In this document: one piece after another, positions 28,701 to 37,521 of the stretch
How positions within the stretch are numbered: the first letter of the stretch is position 1
How the letters are laid out: each line of letters begins with the position of its first letter
DNA from: CAZGNZ01 sp964527215
Lineage (GTDB): Bacteria > Fidelibacterota > Marinisomatia > SCGC-AAA003-L08 > JACNLC01
Assembly: GCA_964527215.1 (NCBI GenBank)
Contig: CAZGNZ010000011.1
Coordinates: 34,024-98,023 of the forward strand
Reading direction: 5' to 3'
Length of the DNA: 64,000 nt
Program-made: the position numbers and the translations under genes
The notes under the pieces: model-generated
Told to the model about the DNA's origin: nothing
The model's database searches: none
The model's input: the letters and a program-made list of their open reading frames with translations, nothing else

Positions 28701-28826
28701 GGTTTTTCCACTGCCGGATTCCCCGTGCAGGAACACAATTTTCCCGTTTCCCTGACGGGTTTCTTCCAGCATTTGTTCAAATTTGGTATATTCAGCTTCC
28801 CGGCCGACAAAAATGTCCTGAGACAT
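25701..28826 (-). CDS. Large AAA-type ATPase with C-terminal TPR array
   Basis: A 1041-residue cytoplasmic protein. The N-terminus (FVGREAEYTKFEQML) begins an AAA_16/STAND-like ATPase domain with Walker A GESGSGKT at 35-42 and Walker B LIIFIDDLQWAD near 170. A helical middle region (about 330-560) leads into ten or more TPR units of about 40 residues (for example NNIGMMHLKKDNWEDSVSYF), like kinesin-light-chain TPRs. The same layout is seen in regulators fused to cyclases or LuxR-type domains, but no such output domain is present here. Probably a scaffold or signalling ATPase; partner unknown. ATG at 28826 has GAGGGGG 3 to 4 nt before it. Confidence 0.85.
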   Translation of the reverse strand: MSQDIFVGREAEYTKFEQMLEETRQGNGKIVFLHGESGSGKTTLVRKFVEEHDAGCLIAISECIDKEGATPYAPFKQVLVQLNSDAVGDTMEKRMSTRERLMAVINESGPEWIAAIPVIGEITTAGIRTVQASKRHFGNKMSTDNVKNAEDIQNIYENELRRLSQKEPLIIFIDDLQWADQSSLNLLFVLGRTLRVKPFPILLIGSYRPHDIAMGRDQITPEGTYTTVRHPLLEVMNELRNYTKKESHVARHDGWLEEMSISPFDGKDIQSLVSMEFSPNEFPEDFCDQLRMITEGHPLFATEILGYLQQTDEIYQDADGKFRLQSETLTNLPTSIDGVITERVSHVREDLKKIIECASVNGEQFLSNIIEQVLRMDELELLDQLEELSQKHELIRAEDSELIGDEILECYSFTHRLIHNFVYQGIDAPKRRVLHKRIAKSLKNIYSEQLSSYPVVAEQIDRHLQIARGLIDGLTLQLTQVTSEEPIDEDAILEAAQSELNAAELSFKQYAMTECLSHCDKCLAFLSQIPELSQNGAEVKFLALRQRNFAQNWMGRYEEAFETAQSMLSAAEKVDNREYVFQAMRCLGQESGELGNFRQAIGYHEQSLILFLDNPNSPMVGQAYQESGAMYVKLGEYDRALELYQKALDIHKANDNRSDMAQVNNYIATLYQNRKVFDKAVVHYNLALELLTGEDDVMQQAAVLNNLGGLHHAQGNYDGAIEKFKMALGIHEKLEKRSSMHVDLNNIGIALQDKGDFEGAMENYKKALEIVEELNDRLNMAVVYINIGTVLCRKNQFDEAIDYHKKALTIAEELDDRVKMANRYNHIGLALSGKGDFDGAIGFYKRSLAINLGLGNKAAMATDYTNIGEMMRRKGDFDGAIKYVQKALRLAQKRGDRVNMAVRYNNIALLYQGKGDIDEAINASHKALSIVQELNDPARLAIICNNIGMMHLKKDNWEDSVSYFKRAIEIATEMNDQVKLAHFCFNLGKCYIEHEDYENALKFIEKATDTWYFIGKVPPNIGKTFDQLDELVEELEDKIGF

Positions 28827-28957
28827 TTCCCCCTCTATTTCAATCGATTAAATTATAATCAACCGGGAATGAATACCGAGCGGGAAATATCCGATGATAT
28901 GAATAAATTAAAAACCGGTTAAAACGGGGACAGCTGCCGGAACCGCCAGGGAGAATT

Positions 28958-29935
28958 TTACTGGTTCAGAATATCCAGGACCCGGCCGCAGATAACATCC
29001 TTATCAAAATTCCGGGAATCATGGATCACACCGCCTGCCATGATATTATGACCGCCCCCGAATCCAATTCCTTCAAGGGTCTGCCGTATCACTCTCGATG
29101 CATCCCATTCATCCACTTCATTTCGAACGGAGAAATTGATTTTCCCTCCATTGGTGGCACACAGAACCACAAAATCAATTTCCTCCAGAGCCAATACAAA
29201 ATCTGCCAGTATCCCCAATAGATTCTGCGAGCAGCCGTGAGAGATGTGACAAAAGGCTGCACGTTTATAATATTCTACATTTTCAATAACATACTTAAAG
29301 TAATCCAGATCCTGAATGCGAATGTAATTCCGCAGTATCCAGTTGACATAATCGAAATTCGCAACCTCGTAGCAGCGGAAGTATGCCTGAAGATCCGCGG
29401 TATTTACTCCGCGGGTCAGCATGGATGTGTCCATGTTTATGCCAATCATGAACGCCGATGCTACATCCCTGCTCATGGATATCCCAAGTTCCTGATAGTA
29501 TTCCGTAATAATGGTTGAGCATGAACCGTACTCCACACGGATATCCGAGAATTCCACGTCATCAGGGCTGCGGGTGATATGGTGATCAATGACACCGACC
29601 TCGTCACCAATGAGATCGGTCACGTTTTTATTCCCTTTGCAGCCGTCAACATTGATGATTTTGTCCGTTTTTTTCATATTAAATTTTTCTATGTTTCGAA
29701 TATCGATATTCAGATCCTTGATAAACTGCTTCAGGGAATCCCTCTGAATTTCGCCTTCATAAACAAGATTTGATTTAATATTGAAATGTTCGAGCAGTTT
29801 CTGCAGCCCGAATGCCGTTGCAACAGCATCATGATCCGGAAAATTATGCGGTTGTATATAAATATACTCTTCGTCTTTTAAAAACTCTATCAGTTCCTGT
29901 ATTGTTTTCAGATATCGGGAAACTACTTTGGCCAT
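28958..29935 (-). CDS. DHH/DHHA1 phosphoesterase (NrnA-like)
   Basis: A 325-residue DHH-family phosphoesterase. It has the metal motifs NFPDHDAVATAFG near 29, VDGCKG near 92, and VIDHHITRSPDD near 115 (the DHH motif). The C-terminal DHHA1 domain has GFGGGHNIMAGG near 298. The family includes NrnA, which degrades nanoRNA and pAp, and cyclic dinucleotide phosphodiesterases; no GGDEF or PAS domain is present, so NrnA-like is preferred. An in-frame start at 30022 exists but ATG at 29935 is chosen because AGAGGA lies 5 nt before it and it matches the family N-terminus. Confidence 0.82.
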   Translation of the reverse strand: MAKVVSRYLKTIQELIEFLKDEEYIYIQPHNFPDHDAVATAFGLQKLLEHFNIKSNLVYEGEIQRDSLKQFIKDLNIDIRNIEKFNMKKTDKIINVDGCKGNKNVTDLIGDEVGVIDHHITRSPDDVEFSDIRVEYGSCSTIITEYYQELGISMSRDVASAFMIGINMDTSMLTRGVNTADLQAYFRCYEVANFDYVNWILRNYIRIQDLDYFKYVIENVEYYKRAAFCHISHGCSQNLLGILADFVLALEEIDFVVLCATNGGKINFSVRNEVDEWDASRVIRQTLEGIGFGGGHNIMAGGVIHDSRNFDKDVICGRVLDILNQ

Positions 29936-30394
29936 AGCGTCCTCTGGTAAATTCAAACGGCAGTAAAAAAAATTCCGCGTAACACAGTGTGTGTTTTCAC
30001 CGGAATCAACGCAATCTCCCAAAGTTGGGTTCGGGGTATAAATTTACATCAATTGATCCAATATGAAACACAGCAAAGAGAAAATTCAGTATTTTGGTGT
30101 CCTGAATAAACGTTGGTTTTTCAGAATGACTGGTCCATTGGTTATAATAACCGAAAAACGGGCAGTTCAATGGTTCAGACAAACAACGGTGAAACCGGTT
30201 GTGCCGGACTAATCCGTTCGGATCTCAGAATAAAACGGAATCAGGCCATGGGAATTCATCGCGGCACACGTGTCCGTCCAATCTGCAGATTTTACGCTTT
30301 CCGCGTACAGGCTGAAAGCGGAATGAGTATATTGAGACAAACCCCGGGGACACCCGGGGTTTGCATGTATCAATATTGGATTTGGGACAATGGA
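29936..30394. other. Gap between the DHH gene and ppdK
   Basis: No convincing gene. An open frame on the plus strand (from 30113) runs into the antisense of ppdK and is treated as a shadow. The only clear signal is the hairpin at 30338-30363. The promoter of the DHH gene should lie in the part near 29936-30100; no certain promoter could be named. Confidence 0.5.
30338..30363 (-). terminator. Strong hairpin downstream of ppdK, likely terminator
   Basis: A perfect 11-bp stem CAAACCCCGGG / CCCGGGGTTTG with a 4-base loop lies 31 bp after the ppdK stop codon. On the minus strand it is followed by TCTCAATATACTC, so the T-run is poor; it may act as a terminator or as a 3' end stabiliser. Confidence 0.6.
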
Positions 30395-33088
30395 TCAGTC
30401 CAGCGCAGCCTGTGCTGCTGCCAGCCGGGCAATCGGAACCCTGAACGGACTGCAGCTGACATAGTTCAGTCCGGCATTATTGAAGAAATGGATGGATGCC
30501 GGATCACCGCCATGCTCACCGCAAACACCGATCTTCAGATCAGGTTTGACATCGCGGCCTTTGTTTACACCCATTTCCACCAGCGTGCCGACACCCGAAG
30601 TATCAATCGACTGGAAGGGATCATGCGGCAGGATTTTGTCCTTCAGATAGATGGGCAGGAACCCGCCGATGTCATCCCTTGAAAACCCGAAAGTGGTCTG
30701 GGTAAGATCATTGGTTCCGAATGAGAAAAACTGAGCCTCTTCCGCAATTTCATTGGCAGTGACACAGGCACGAGGCAGTTCAATCATGGTTCCAACCAGA
30801 TAGTCAAATCTAAATCCGGTTTCTTCCTGAACATCTTCTGCGACTTTAATCACAATGGCTTTCTGATTTGCCAGTTCCGATACTGAACCCACCAGTGGAA
30901 TCATCACTTCCGGGAACGGCTTTTCACCTTCATTAATCAGCTGAACCGTTGCTTCAAAGATGGCCCGAGCCTGCATTTCCGTGATTTCCGGATAGGCCAC
31001 TCCCAAACGGCAGCCGCGGTGTCCCAGCATGGGATTCAGCTCGTGCAGAGAGCCAATCCGGGTTCGCAGGACAGATTCTTCAATCTCCAGTTCCCTGGCC
31101 AGTTCCGTCAGCTGCTCATCCGTGAGCGTGATGAACTCATGAAGCGGTGGATCCAGAAGCCGGATTGTGACCGGATAGGGTGCCATGGCCTTAAGTATGC
31201 CGTAAAAATCTTCTCGCTGGAACGGCAGGAGCTTCATTACAGCTGAACGGCGGTCTTGCTCATTTTCAGCCACAATCATTTCCCGCATTGCAGTGATTCT
31301 TTCAGGGTCAAAGAACATATGTTCCGTCCGGCACAACCCGATTCCTTCAGCACCAAACGCCCGGGCCTGCGCTGCATCTTCCGGACGGTCAGCATTGGTC
31401 CGAATGCTCAGTTTTCTGATTTCGTCGGCAATTGTCATCAGTTTGCTGAATGTGGGATTGGACTCCAGATCCGGCTCAATAAGATTGATTTTTTGAGTGT
31501 ACACTCTTCCGGAAGTACCGTTCAGGGTCAGCCAGTCGCCTTCCTTAAGTACCGTTTTGCCGACCGTGAGTGTTTTATTCCGGGAATCAATGTTCAGTGC
31601 GGAACAGCCTACAATACAGCATTTGCCCCAACCGCGCGCCACCAGTGCGGCATGCGATGTCATTCCGCCTTTTGCGGTTAATATGGCCTGTGCGGCATGC
31701 ATGCCGTGGACATCTTCAGGGGAAGTTTCATTTCGGACCAGAATCACATCTTTTCCGTCATTGGCCCAGCTTTCAGCATCATCAGCAGTAAACACGATCT
31801 GACCGCCGGCTCCCCCGGGTCCGGCAGGAAGACCCTTTGCCAGAATATGTGCCGTACGTTCTGTTTCCGGATCCAGCATGGGATGCATGATTTCATCCAG
31901 CTGTTCCGGCTTGACACGCATCAGAGCGGTCTTTTCATCGATCAGGCCTTCATCAACCATTTCCACAGCCATCTTTACGGCAGCGGTTCCGTTGCGCTTG
32001 CCCCCCCGGGTCTGAAGCATCCAAAGACGGCCGGCCTGAATGGTAAACTCAATATCCTGCATATCTGTGTAATGCCTTTCAAGCTGATTCTGGATCGCAT
32101 CCAGCTGATCATACAGATTCGGCATGACATCTTCCAGACTTTCCAGATGCACAGTGTCTTCCGTCTTCATGCTGTTGTTGATGGGATTTGGTGTCCGAAT
32201 ACCAGCCACAACGTCCTCACCCTGCGCATTGATCAGGTATTCACCATAAAATTTATTCTCGCCAGTGGCGGGATTCCGGGTAAATGCCACACCGGTTGCA
32301 CAGTCATCACCCATGTTGCCGAACACCATGGTCTGAACGTTTACGGCAGTTCCCCATTCATCTGGAATATTTTCAATCCGCCGGTAATTCACCGCACGGC
32401 GCCCGTTCCAGCTGGAGAAAACAGCTGATATTCCGCCCCAGATCTGTTCCCTGGCGTCATCGGGAAAATCTTTGCCAAGTACTTTTTTGATCTGCGCTTT
32501 ATATTTATCAGAAAGATCCTTCAAGTCTTCCGCAGTCAGCTCAGTATCCAGCGTGAGCCCGCGTTCGTTCTTTTTGGCTTCCAAAATTTCTTCCAGCTGC
32601 TCGCGAATTCCCTCACCGTCAACGACTTCGACACCGGCCGCCTTTTCCATGACCACATCCGCATACATGGTTATCAGACGGCGGTATGCATCATAAACAA
32701 ACCGCTCGTTGCCGGATTTGGCAATCAGACCTTTAATGGTTTTTTTCGTGAGACCCAGATTCAGCACTGTTTCCATCATTCCCGGCATGGACATCCGGGC
32801 ACCGGACCGTACTGAAAGGAGAAGCGGATTTTCCGAATCTCCAAATTTCTGACCCATGATGCGTTCAATCTGGACCAGCGCATCATCCACCTGGGAATCC
32901 AGTTTATCCGGATATCTGTTGTGATTCATGTAATATGTGCAGACTTCCGTAGAAATCGTGAATCCCGGCGGAACCGGTATCCCCAATGATGTCATCTCAG
33001 CAAGATTGGCTCCTTTGCCGCCCAGCAGATTCCTATCTTTTGCAGATCCATCAGCTTTTCCATCACCAAAGCTGTAAACGTACTTCAT
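30395..33088 (-). CDS. ppdK: Pyruvate, phosphate dikinase
   Basis: An 897-residue PPDK that interconverts pyruvate, ATP and phosphate with phosphoenolpyruvate, AMP and pyrophosphate. The N-terminal ATP-grasp domain begins GGKGANLAEMTSLGIPVPPGF; the phosphohistidine motif GGMTSHAALVARGWGK lies near 470; the C-terminal PEP/pyruvate barrel holds the catalytic cysteine in GVCGEHGGDP near 855. Full length. A single-gene unit with good Shine-Dalgarno (GGAGG, 8 nt). It may support gluconeogenesis or reversible, pyrophosphate-linked glycolysis. No regulatory protein (PDRP) gene is adjacent. Confidence 0.97.
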   Translation of the reverse strand: MKYVYSFGDGKADGSAKDRNLLGGKGANLAEMTSLGIPVPPGFTISTEVCTYYMNHNRYPDKLDSQVDDALVQIERIMGQKFGDSENPLLLSVRSGARMSMPGMMETVLNLGLTKKTIKGLIAKSGNERFVYDAYRRLITMYADVVMEKAAGVEVVDGEGIREQLEEILEAKKNERGLTLDTELTAEDLKDLSDKYKAQIKKVLGKDFPDDAREQIWGGISAVFSSWNGRRAVNYRRIENIPDEWGTAVNVQTMVFGNMGDDCATGVAFTRNPATGENKFYGEYLINAQGEDVVAGIRTPNPINNSMKTEDTVHLESLEDVMPNLYDQLDAIQNQLERHYTDMQDIEFTIQAGRLWMLQTRGGKRNGTAAVKMAVEMVDEGLIDEKTALMRVKPEQLDEIMHPMLDPETERTAHILAKGLPAGPGGAGGQIVFTADDAESWANDGKDVILVRNETSPEDVHGMHAAQAILTAKGGMTSHAALVARGWGKCCIVGCSALNIDSRNKTLTVGKTVLKEGDWLTLNGTSGRVYTQKINLIEPDLESNPTFSKLMTIADEIRKLSIRTNADRPEDAAQARAFGAEGIGLCRTEHMFFDPERITAMREMIVAENEQDRRSAVMKLLPFQREDFYGILKAMAPYPVTIRLLDPPLHEFITLTDEQLTELARELEIEESVLRTRIGSLHELNPMLGHRGCRLGVAYPEITEMQARAIFEATVQLINEGEKPFPEVMIPLVGSVSELANQKAIVIKVAEDVQEETGFRFDYLVGTMIELPRACVTANEIAEEAQFFSFGTNDLTQTTFGFSRDDIGGFLPIYLKDKILPHDPFQSIDTSGVGTLVEMGVNKGRDVKPDLKIGVCGEHGGDPASIHFFNNAGLNYVSCSPFRVPIARLAAAQAALD

Positions 33089-33120
33089 TAATTAACCTCC
33101 ATTAACCACTTTTGTGGTGC

Positions 33121-33140
33121 GTAACTCATAATTGAGTAAC
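33121..33140. promoter_or_regulatory. Near-perfect palindrome upstream of ppdK
   Basis: GTAACTCATAATTGAGTAAC is a palindrome of 8-bp arms with one mismatch, 33 bp upstream of the ppdK start in the divergent gap between ppdK and the peptide ABC genes. A short CCACTTTTGTGG hairpin lies just beside it. It could be a repressor or activator site; no regulator is identified. Confidence 0.35.
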
Positions 33141-33368
33141 TAAATCTGATCTTTTCAATTCAAAAATGAGCAATTAATTTACACGATTATTATGACCTGT
33201 TAAAAATTAGAATATTGTTACTGCGGAAAAAGTGCCGAAAGACCCGGCTGGGCTGACCAAACCTGCTGACATCAACCTGCTGAAGATCACCGAATCCCAC
33301 ATTTTGCGGATACGTCAATAGAAATTGCGGATTTTTAGCTGTCGGATTCGCGTAATTTTGACCATCTG

Positions 33369-34919
33369 ATGAAGGGTTTGAAACCATTAATCTCATGGAT
33401 CTGCGCGGCCGCTGTTCTGAATTTTCCTGCAGGATGCACCATTCAGCCGGAAGCGAACCGTCTGAATCTGGTGTTCGCCGCCGATCCCAAAAGCACTGAC
33501 CCGGCTCTGGCGACCGATGTTCGGACCGGACAGCTATGTGCCCTGCTGTATGACAATCTGGTTCATTTCAGCTCCGAAGGCAGCATTGAACCTGCTGTCG
33601 CCCGATCCTGGGAGATCTCCAGACAGCAGACGGAATATACGTTCCAGCTGCGGACGGATGTTTTGTTTCACGACGGATCATCACTCACCGCCGACGATGT
33701 TAAATGGTCCTTTGAACGCATTCTCAGTCCTGCAACAAAATCTCACCGGACCTGGTTGTTCAGCCGTGTCCTGGGCAGTGATGCATTTCAGTCGGGATTG
33801 ACTTCCGCTGTCAGCGGATTCCAGGTCCGGAATGACAGCACATTCGCAATTACGCTGAAACAGCCGTTTGCCCCCTTTCTGGGATTTCTTGCCATGCCTG
33901 CAGCCTCTATCCTGAAGCAGAATTCCGAGCCCGTCACGGGTTCAGGCCCATGGATTCTTGAGGAATGGCTCCATGACGGACATCTGCTGTTCCGAAGGAA
34001 CGAAAACTACTTTGCCGGTCCCCCGCATCTGGAACAGCTTCGAATCCGCATTCTGCCGGAAGCCCTGCCGCGGACTGCGGAATTTGTCACCGGATATCTG
34101 GATATCATGGAGGTCCCTGAAGCAGAATATACCCTGTGGATAAATGATCCTGAATGGCAGTCCCGAATCATCCATAATAATGAACTGAACATTTATTATA
34201 TCGGCCTGAACTGCGAACGGCCGCCTTTCAGCGACAAACGGATGCGCCAGGCGGTGAATTACGCTGTGGATGTGGAAAAACTGATTACTGCAGTCAACAG
34301 CGGCAAAGGCACGCCGGCTGCCGGACCAATACCTCCGCAGCTCCTTTCCGGCCTGCTCCCCGATCCATATGGGTACGATCCTGAAAAAGCACGGGAATTA
34401 ATCACCGCCGCCGGATATAACGACGGGGTTCGGGTAAAGCTATGGCAAAGTCAGTCTCCGGAGCTGCTGGCCATAACGGAAGCTGTTCAGGCTCAGCTGG
34501 CAGAGGTGGGAATTCAGACAGACATCATTCGAAATGACTGGAATATGTTCAGCCAGGCGGTGGCACAGGGGAAATGTGACATGTATTATCGAAGCTGGTG
34601 GGCAGATTATCCTGATCCGGAAAATTTCCTCGCGCCGCTGTTCGAATCGGAGATCAGTCTGAAACGCTGGACGCGGTATTCCAGCCCGGTTCTGGATTCC
34701 CTGATTGTCCGGCTGCAGACAACTTCAGACCCGCTTCATCGCAATCAGCTGGCAATGGCGGCCAATCAGATCCTGTTGGACGACGCGCCCTGGATATTTC
34801 TATGGCATTCCCAGTCCGCCACCATTATCCAGCCCGGGCTTCAGAACTGGCAGCCGTCTGTAATGTTTAACAGCGAAAAATACACTGACGTCATTAAAAC
34901 AGATTGGGAAAGCCGCTGA
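33369..34919 (+). CDS. Oligopeptide-type ABC transporter substrate-binding lipoprotein (SBP family 5)
   Basis: A 516-residue family 5 solute-binding protein. It has a lipobox ending at C23 (FPAGC), then LVFAADPKSTDPALATD and the family motifs FHDGSSLTADDVKWSFERI near 98 and FSDKRMRQAVNYAVDVEKLI near 288. It binds peptides or similar ligands in the periplasm for the two permeases encoded next. The gene stop overlaps the permease start by one base (TGATG). No ATP-binding gene is found in this cluster, so the ATPases must be encoded elsewhere. Substrate not predictable. Confidence 0.9.
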   Translation: MKGLKPLISWICAAAVLNFPAGCTIQPEANRLNLVFAADPKSTDPALATDVRTGQLCALLYDNLVHFSSEGSIEPAVARSWEISRQQTEYTFQLRTDVLFHDGSSLTADDVKWSFERILSPATKSHRTWLFSRVLGSDAFQSGLTSAVSGFQVRNDSTFAITLKQPFAPFLGFLAMPAASILKQNSEPVTGSGPWILEEWLHDGHLLFRRNENYFAGPPHLEQLRIRILPEALPRTAEFVTGYLDIMEVPEAEYTLWINDPEWQSRIIHNNELNIYYIGLNCERPPFSDKRMRQAVNYAVDVEKLITAVNSGKGTPAAGPIPPQLLSGLLPDPYGYDPEKARELITAAGYNDGVRVKLWQSQSPELLAITEAVQAQLAEVGIQTDIIRNDWNMFSQAVAQGKCDMYYRSWWADYPDPENFLAPLFESEISLKRWTRYSSPVLDSLIVRLQTTSDPLHRNQLAMAANQILLDDAPWIFLWHSQSATIIQPGLQNWQPSVMFNSEKYTDVIKTDWESR

Positions 34920-35851
34920 TGGGGCAGTATATCATCAGGCGGCTGATGCAGGCGGTTCCCGTCATCTGGGGGGTTCTGACCATTTCTTTTATTCTGATGT
35001 TTGCTGCACCCGGGGACCCCGTACTGGCAATGGTGGGTGACTATTACGATGACAATACAATCGAACAGCTGCGGACTGAACTGGGTTTGGATAAATCCGT
35101 CATCGTTCAGTATGGTTTGTATCTGAAACGAGTCTGCCGGGGGGATTTGGGCACATCTTTCCAGACCGGAAGACCGGTAGCGGATGATCTGCGCCAGAAA
35201 ATTCCCTATACCGCTCAGCTGGCCGGTGCGGCTATGTTCCTGGCAGTTGCGCTGGGGATATTTCTGGGACTGGTGGCAGCCATTCGGCGCGGCGGTATAT
35301 TTGACCGGGTATCCGTTTTCATTTCCATGGCCGGGGTTTCAGCTCCCGTTTTCTGGATTGCCCTCCTGCTCATCCTGGGTGTCGGTGTGCATCTGCAGTG
35401 GCTTCCCCCCACCGGGTACGGCGGACTGAAATACCTGGTTTTACCGGCCATAGCCCTGGGCTCCCGCTCCATTGCCATGCTTACCCGCACCACCAGAGCC
35501 TTTTTCCTGGATGTGCTGAATGAAGACTACATGCGGACCGCTCGCGCAAAAGGTCTGGCTCCCCGAGTCGTCATTCTGAAACACGGTCTTCGCAATCTTG
35601 CCATCCCTCTGATCACCATCGTGGGTCTGGATTTCGGCAGCTACCTCTCCGGCGCTGTTCTGACTGAATCCATATTCGGATGGCCGGGAGTGGGACGATT
35701 TGCTCTCAGTGCCATCATGAAAAGAGATTTTCCGGCAATTCAGGGATCTGTTTTAATGATGGCGGTCATTTTTATCTTCATTAATATTCTGGTGGATATT
35801 CTCTATGCCTGGGCCGATCCGAGAGTCCGGAAAGTGTTAATTGATGAATAG
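34919..35851 (+). CDS. Oligopeptide ABC transporter permease, DppB/OppB-like
   Basis: A 310-residue inner-membrane permease with six predicted spans. It starts MGQYIIRRLMQAVPVIWGVL, the usual DppB N-terminus, and has the EAA-type loop (EDYMRTARAKGLAPRVVILKH cut near 205) that contacts the ATPase. An in-frame TTG at 34904 is rejected in favour of ATG at 34919, which overlaps the upstream stop. It overlaps the next permease gene by 8 bp. Confidence 0.92.
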   Translation: MGQYIIRRLMQAVPVIWGVLTISFILMFAAPGDPVLAMVGDYYDDNTIEQLRTELGLDKSVIVQYGLYLKRVCRGDLGTSFQTGRPVADDLRQKIPYTAQLAGAAMFLAVALGIFLGLVAAIRRGGIFDRVSVFISMAGVSAPVFWIALLLILGVGVHLQWLPPTGYGGLKYLVLPAIALGSRSIAMLTRTTRAFFLDVLNEDYMRTARAKGLAPRVVILKHGLRNLAIPLITIVGLDFGSYLSGAVLTESIFGWPGVGRFALSAIMKRDFPAIQGSVLMMAVIFIFINILVDILYAWADPRVRKVLIDE

Positions 35852-36698
35852 TCTTTCCCTCACTGTAATCCGCCGAATGTTTCGGGATCCTCTCGTATGG
35901 ATCGGGGTGATTATCATTTTGGCATTGATTGGCGGGGCACTGCTGGCGCCCCTGTTCCCTTCTCCTGTTGTACAAAATCTGGGACAGCGCCTGGCACCTG
36001 CCGGGTCATCCGGATTCTTCCTTGGATCTGATCAGTTCGGTCGTGATATCCTGGCACGGATCCTGACTGGAGCGCGTGTTTCCCTGAAAGCCGGGGTACT
36101 TGCCAGCAGCATTTCATTGACAATTGGCCTGATACTGGGAGTCGTCGCGGGTTATTTTGGTAAATGGGCAGATACAGTGATTATGCGGTTTACGGATATC
36201 ATGCTGGGATTCCCGGTGCTGTTGTTCCTCATCGCCGTCACTGCCGTGGTCAAACCAGGCCTGAACTCAGCCATGATTGCCATCGGTTGCGTCAGCTGGC
36301 CGCCGATGGCCCGACTGATTCGAGCACAGGTTTTGGCTCTCCGCTCACGCGAATTTATACAGGCAGCCCAGGGGTTGGGACTCCGTCACGCTGCCGTGAT
36401 AGTCCGCCACATCCTGCCCAATTGTCTGGCTCCGGTGATCGTTACGTTTACCTTGGGTATTTCCGGTGCCATTATGGCCGAAGCCAGTTTGTCATTTCTG
36501 GGCTTGGGGGTTCAGCCGCCCCAGCCCAGCTGGGGCGCCATGATTAATGAAGGAAAAGATTTTCTCAGAGTGGCCCCGTGGATTTCAATTTATCCCGGAA
36601 TCGCCATCGCCCTTGCGGTTTTGGGATTCAATCTGCTGGGGGAGGGACTGCGCGATGCACTTGACGTAAAAGGAACCTCAGGTCAGACCAGACATTAA
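35844..36698 (+). CDS. Oligopeptide ABC transporter permease, DppC/OppC-like
   Basis: A 284-residue permease. The N-terminal helix (VWIGVIIILALIGGALLAPLF) and linker FFLGSDQFGRDILARILTGARVSL (split near 55-78) are DppC hallmarks, with an EAA loop near 170 and a terminal SFLGLGVQPPQPSWG motif near 213. It forms the channel with the upstream DppB-like protein. ATG at 35844 overlaps the dppB-like stop by 8 bp, so translation is coupled. The gene converges with, and overlaps by 4 bp, the lipoprotein gene on the minus strand. No dppD or dppF follows. Confidence 0.92.
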   Translation: MNSLSLTVIRRMFRDPLVWIGVIIILALIGGALLAPLFPSPVVQNLGQRLAPAGSSGFFLGSDQFGRDILARILTGARVSLKAGVLASSISLTIGLILGVVAGYFGKWADTVIMRFTDIMLGFPVLLFLIAVTAVVKPGLNSAMIAIGCVSWPPMARLIRAQVLALRSREFIQAAQGLGLRHAAVIVRHILPNCLAPVIVTFTLGISGAIMAEASLSFLGLGVQPPQPSWGAMINEGKDFLRVAPWISIYPGIAIALAVLGFNLLGEGLRDALDVKGTSGQTRH

Positions 36699-37519
36699 TT
36701 TTCTTTTGCCAGTATGACAGTCGCCCAGGCTTCCATGCTTTCCGGCATTTCATGCCGCATCATCCTGCCTCCTCCCATACTGCCGGGTCCTCCGCCAATT
36801 CCGCTGCCGGATCGGCCGCCCATACCGCCGCCGCCATGCATTCCGCCTCCCATTTCCTTTTCACCCATTTCGGATTTTTCCAATCCGGTCGAAATTCCTA
36901 TTTCAATCTGCTCATGGCTGCTGAAATCCCATAATCCAAGTTTTTTATCCGTCATCGGCAGCTGCATTTCAAGAATAATCTGATCCTGATCAACAGACAT
37001 TGCCCAGTTAAAACCGGGATATGTGTTGGGAATAATGCGGTTTACAAAAATGTTCTCGTCGTCCACCACTTCTATCTCAGAATTGGCATCCGGAACCACC
37101 AGGCCTGTTTTCTCCGGTTCCGAATCACGACGGCTCCCGGTTCCTCGAGTGGATGTTCTCTCAGGTTTACCAAGCAGTTTGAATCCGAGTCGGTTGTATT
37201 CGCCCTTTTCAGGCTCTATCCACAGAGTCAGCCCGATGATGGGTGGCGGTGCCTGCGGATTTTCCCGAATCCACCGGGCACACAGGAATATTTCATCGGA
37301 TGTGTTCTCTGCCGAAACGGAGATTGGTTCATCATTGGTGAAGGCCTGAAACTGGTCCCAATCCGTGATCCGGCCATCTACGGCAATATTCCCGTCATTC
37401 CAGCGGCTGGAAATTTCAGGCTGACTGCATCCAATGACGAAAAACCCCATCAATCCCGAAGATAAAATCATTAGAAAACGATTTTTCAAGGGCAGCAGTG
37501 ATTTTATGTGGTCGTTCAT
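36695..37519 (-). CDS. Gly/Met/His-rich lipoprotein with CBM9/DOMON-like domain
   Basis: A 274-residue lipoprotein with lipobox ending at C31 (FFVIGC). Residues about 40-215 look like a CBM9/DOMON-type beta-sandwich (IAVDGRITDWDQFQAF is the usual opening). The C-terminal ~55 residues are low complexity, rich in Gly, Met, His and Ser (for example GGGMHGGGGMGG, GGGRMMRHEMPESME). That tail resembles soft-metal-binding stretches, which is only inference. It is the last gene of the ECF sigma operon, 2 bp after the Spy-like gene, and so probably part of its response. Confidence 0.6.
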   Translation of the reverse strand: MNDHIKSLLPLKNRFLMILSSGLMGFFVIGCSQPEISSRWNDGNIAVDGRITDWDQFQAFTNDEPISVSAENTSDEIFLCARWIRENPQAPPPIIGLTLWIEPEKGEYNRLGFKLLGKPERTSTRGTGSRRDSEPEKTGLVVPDANSEIEVVDDENIFVNRIIPNTYPGFNWAMSVDQDQIILEMQLPMTDKKLGLWDFSSHEQIEIGISTGLEKSEMGEKEMGGGMHGGGGMGGRSGSGIGGGPGSMGGGRMMRHEMPESMEAWATVILAKEN

Positions 37520-37521
37520 GT

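Noticed and set aside
30113..30682. Open frame of 189 codons on the plus strand near ppdK
   Set aside because: More than half is antisense to ppdK and it spans the strong hairpin at 30338.
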